Positions 61,677-64,000 of a DNA stretch of 64,000 nucleotides are shown one piece after another. The DNA comes from Gammaproteobacteria bacterium. GTDB taxonomy: Bacteria > Pseudomonadota > Gammaproteobacteria > Steroidobacterales > Steroidobacteraceae. Location of the stretch: contig JABCZO010000009.1 of NCBI GenBank assembly GCA_013289615.1, positions 53,189 to 117,188 of the forward strand, read 5' to 3'. Position numbers and translations under genes: made by a program. Numbering within the stretch: position 1 is the first letter of the stretch; every line of letters begins with the position of its first letter. The notes beneath the pieces were generated by a model. The model worked only from the letters and a program-made list of their open reading frames with translations. It made no database searches and was not told the DNA's origin.

Positions 61677-62762
61677 ATGCGCCGGCAGTATCTACGGGTA
61701 GCATCGATGATCGCGCCATACTCGCAATACCTCCCGGCTCGAGCGGGGTCGAATCTGCAGCAGAAATTCAATTGCAGCTGGCGCTGGCTGGCTGTCGCCG
61801 TCGTCGGATGCCTGCCGCTGACCGGCTGGGCACAATCCCTGTCGTACCTGAGGGGAGACTCCTACTCGAACAGCCAGCATGAGTCGAGCCTGTTCTACAA
61901 GATCGAATATCGGGCGATGATCTACGATGGCTTTGCAGCGGCATTCGACTATGTCAACCAAGGGCACTTTACCGGACACCACCCCGACGGTTACGGGCTC
62001 GAGCTGTCGTATCAATACCGCTTTCCGACCGACTACCGGATGTATCTGGTCGGCGGCGCCGGGGCCTATTACTATTTCGACACGATCACGCCCGCCGGCG
62101 GCCAGTCCACCGACGCGCACGGACTGGCTCCGATGTTCACTCTCAGCGTGCGCGGCCAGATCTGGAAGTGGAAAAAACTCGATTGGGTGCTGGCGGCCGA
62201 TTCGATCGATCCAACCCACGACGTCAAGGATCAGCTGCTGAGCCTTGGCCTGGGATACTGGCTGAGCGACCCCTCGGATCCGGGGATGTTCGACAAGCCG
62301 CGGGACGAATCGATATGGTCACCAACCTATCGCAGCGAGTTGTCGGTGTATGGGGTCCTGAGTGTCATCAATATCTCCGGCAACCCCAATGCGTTCGGTG
62401 CCAGCGCCGAGTACCGCTACATCATCACGCGCAGCATTGAGGGCACCATCGCCTACATCTACGAAGGCGATCCGCGCGTGGCCCGACGCAGCGGCGTGAC
62501 CGCCCAGCTCTGGCCAGTTCGTCACGACGTGTCCAGCGGATTCGAAGTTGGTGCAGGATTTGGCGCCTATGCGTTCGTGGACAAGAAACACCAGCTAATC
62601 CCAGGGCGGACCACCACGGCCGCCGTCGCGCCGGTGGTCTCGCTGATGCTCTCGCATGCGATCTATTCGCATTTCTTCGCCCGCGCCATATGGGACCGGG
62701 TGGTCAGCAACTACAGCCGCGATGCCGACATCTGGCGCATCGGGGTCGGCCTGACCTTCTAA
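61677..62762 (+). CDS. Outer-membrane beta-barrel protein, hypothetical
   Basis: 361 residues from ATG 61677; ATG 61707 is an alternative. The N-terminus has a long basic part before a hydrophobic core ending in TGWAQ-S, a probable signal peptide. Many Tyr/Trp-rich strands (YLRGDSYSNSQHESSLFYKIEYRAMI type) and a C-terminal IGVGLTF, ending in Phe, are features of outer-membrane barrels. I cannot assign a family. It is convergent with ppsA, 18 bases apart. Confidence 0.72.
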   Translation: MRRQYLRVASMIAPYSQYLPARAGSNLQQKFNCSWRWLAVAVVGCLPLTGWAQSLSYLRGDSYSNSQHESSLFYKIEYRAMIYDGFAAAFDYVNQGHFTGHHPDGYGLELSYQYRFPTDYRMYLVGGAGAYYYFDTITPAGGQSTDAHGLAPMFTLSVRGQIWKWKKLDWVLAADSIDPTHDVKDQLLSLGLGYWLSDPSDPGMFDKPRDESIWSPTYRSELSVYGVLSVINISGNPNAFGASAEYRYIITRSIEGTIAYIYEGDPRVARRSGVTAQLWPVRHDVSSGFEVGAGFGAYAFVDKKHQLIPGRTTTAAVAPVVSLMLSHAIYSHFFARAIWDRVVSNYSRDADIWRIGVGLTF

Positions 62763-62780
62763 AGGCTGAAGCCGATCCGA

Positions 62781-64000
62781 TCAGCGGGTGTTCGCGGCCA
62801 GCTTCAGCCAGGTCTCGACCACCGTATCCGGATTCAGCGACATTGATTCGATGCCCTGATCCACCAGCCACTGAGCCAGATCCGGGTGGTCCGACGGGCC
62901 CTGGCCGCAGATACCGGCGTACTTGCCGGCTTTGCGGCAGGCCTTGATCGCCATCGACATCATCGCCTTTACCGCCGGATCGCGTTCATCGAACAGGTGC
63001 GCGATGACGCCGGAATCCCGATCCAGTCCCAGCGTCAGCTGGGTCATGTCGTTGGAGCCGATCGACATGCCGTCGAAGTATTCCAGGTACTGATCGGCGA
63101 GCAGGGCGTTGGTCGGCAATTCGCACATCATGATCAGCTGCAGTCCGCCAGGCGCGCGCTTGAGACCGTTATCGGCCAGAAGGTCGGACACCGCGCGCGC
63201 CTCGCCGAGCGTGCGCACAAACGGCACCATGATCTGCACATTGACCAGGCCCATCTGTTCGCGCACGCGCCGCAGTGCGCGGCACTCGAGCTCGAAGCAG
63301 GCGCGAAAACCGGGATCGATGAAGCGCGAGGCGCCGCGAAAACCCAGCATCGGATTCTCCTCATGCGCTTCGTACTGGCTGCCGCCGATCAGGTTCGCAT
63401 ATTCGTTGGTCTTGAAGTCCGACAGCCGCACGATCACCGGTTCCGGCGCGAACGCGCAGGCGATAGTCGCGATGCCCTCGCTCAGGCGGTCGACGAAGAA
63501 TTCCACCGGATCGACGCCGCGACCGATGTGCTGCCGGATCGTGGCCTGCAGCGCCGGCTGCAGTGTAGAGAACTCGAGCAGCGCGCGCGGATGAATCCCA
63601 ATGGTACGGTTGATGATGAATTCCAGCCGGGCGAGGCCGACGCCGCGATTTGGGATCGCGGCGAAGTCGAAGGCGCGGTCGGGATTCGCCACGTTCATCA
63701 TGATCTTCACCGGCAGCGGCGGCATCGCATCGAGCTTGATGACCTGATGGTCGAATTTCAGCCGGCCCTGGTAGACACTGCCGATATCGCCCTCGGCGCA
63801 CGACACGGTCACCAGCTCGCCCTCGGGAATCTTGTGCGTGGCATCGCCGCAGCCAACCACGGCCGGAATGCCCAGTTCGCGCGCAATGATGGCCGCATGG
63901 CAGGTGCGTCCCCCGCGGTTGGTGACGATCGCCGCCGCGCGCTTCATGACCGGTTCCCAGTCCGGATCGGTCATATCGGCGACCAGCCCATCGCCGGCCT
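62781..64000 (-). CDS. ppsA: Phosphoenolpyruvate synthase, C-terminal part, cut by the window end
   Basis: The stop is at 62781 and the frame stays open to 64000, so only the C-terminal 406 or so residues are seen. The phospho-carrier His lies in [21 protein letters not shown] (its codon at 63897-63899). The C-terminal PEP-binding barrel follows with [47 protein letters not shown] and the Cys in [14 protein letters not shown]. It converts pyruvate, ATP and water to PEP, AMP and phosphate in gluconeogenesis. Being near aceE and glpK is consistent with a central-carbon segment. Confidence 0.95.
   Translation of the reverse strand, partial: AGDGLVADMTDPDWEPVMKRAAAIVTNRGGRTCHAAIIARELGIPAVVGCGDATHKIPEGELVTVSCAEGDIGSVYQGRLKFDHQVIKLDAMPPLPVKIMMNVANPDRAFDFAAIPNRGVGLARLEFIINRTIGIHPRALLEFSTLQPALQATIRQHIGRGVDPVEFFVDRLSEGIATIACAFAPEPVIVRLSDFKTNEYANLIGGSQYEAHEENPMLGFRGASRFIDPGFRACFELECRALRRVREQMGLVNVQIMVPFVRTLGEARAVSDLLADNGLKRAPGGLQLIMMCELPTNALLADQYLEYFDGMSIGSNDMTQLTLGLDRDSGVIAHLFDERDPAVKAMMSMAIKACRKAGKYAGICGQGPSDHPDLAQWLVDQGIESMSLNPDTVVETWLKLAANTR

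Overview
The window is GC-rich, densely coded proteobacterial chromosome. The clues are a single-chain (AceE-type) pyruvate dehydrogenase E1, a hopanoid locus, several two-component systems and type II secretion / type IV pilus-like machinery. Together they suggest a gammaproteobacterium, perhaps near the Nevskia/Steroidobacter lineages; that placement is inference. Genes mostly overlap by 1-11 bases (ATGA, GTGA, TTGA, TAATG) in long operons, with many GTG starts. I saw no rRNA, tRNA, CRISPR array, insertion sequence or phage.

Region 1 (1-17.0 kb), signalling and secretion: the tail of a receiver-only response regulator, a LuxR-type regulator, and a divergent NarX-type kinase whose stop overlaps the start of a type II secretion-like operon. 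That operon runs gspG, gspF, gspE, then PilM-, PilN-, PilO- and PilP-like inner-membrane parts, a lipoprotein secretin with TPR repeats and a C-terminal cohesin-like domain, two pseudopilins, a degenerate pseudopilin and an exported protein. Next is a four-gene cassette (outer-membrane protein, PstS-like binding protein, membrane kinase, receiver protein). Its receiver is a close paralogue of the partial one at the window start.

Region 2 (17.2-33.2 kb): an FKBP isomerase, PGDYG protein, FMN reductase, CPA1 antiporter, a broken chemotaxis-receptor fragment and small membrane proteins, then a hopanoid locus. The hopanoid genes are squalene synthase, squalene-hopene cyclase, hpnG and hpnA on the plus strand; hpnI, hpnJ, hpnK and hpnL on the minus strand; and hpnH on the plus strand, divergent from hpnI. 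The set predicts squalene to hopene to adenosylhopane to bacteriohopanetetrol, then a cyclitol-ether head group.

Region 3 (33.2-45.3 kb) is mixed accessory and metabolic: glycosyltransferase family 9, esterase, GIY-YIG-like protein, DUF1003 and AsmA proteins, an amino-acid permease, a ThDP-dependent decarboxylase with a PhyH-type dioxygenase, a transglutaminase-like protein, an MscS channel and a Tat-exported aldo/keto reductase.

Region 4 (45.3-56.2 kb) is signalling-rich: a CHASE4-type kinase coupled to a REC-GGDEF-EAL protein and a tiny cysteine-containing ORF; an MFS pump divergent from an FAD monooxygenase; and a MetE-like protein coupled to a hybrid kinase and an M15-type peptidase. Region 5 (56.2-64.0 kb) is central carbon metabolism: DUF1097 protein, a strong hairpin, orphan aceE, glpK, an outer-membrane protein and the end of ppsA.
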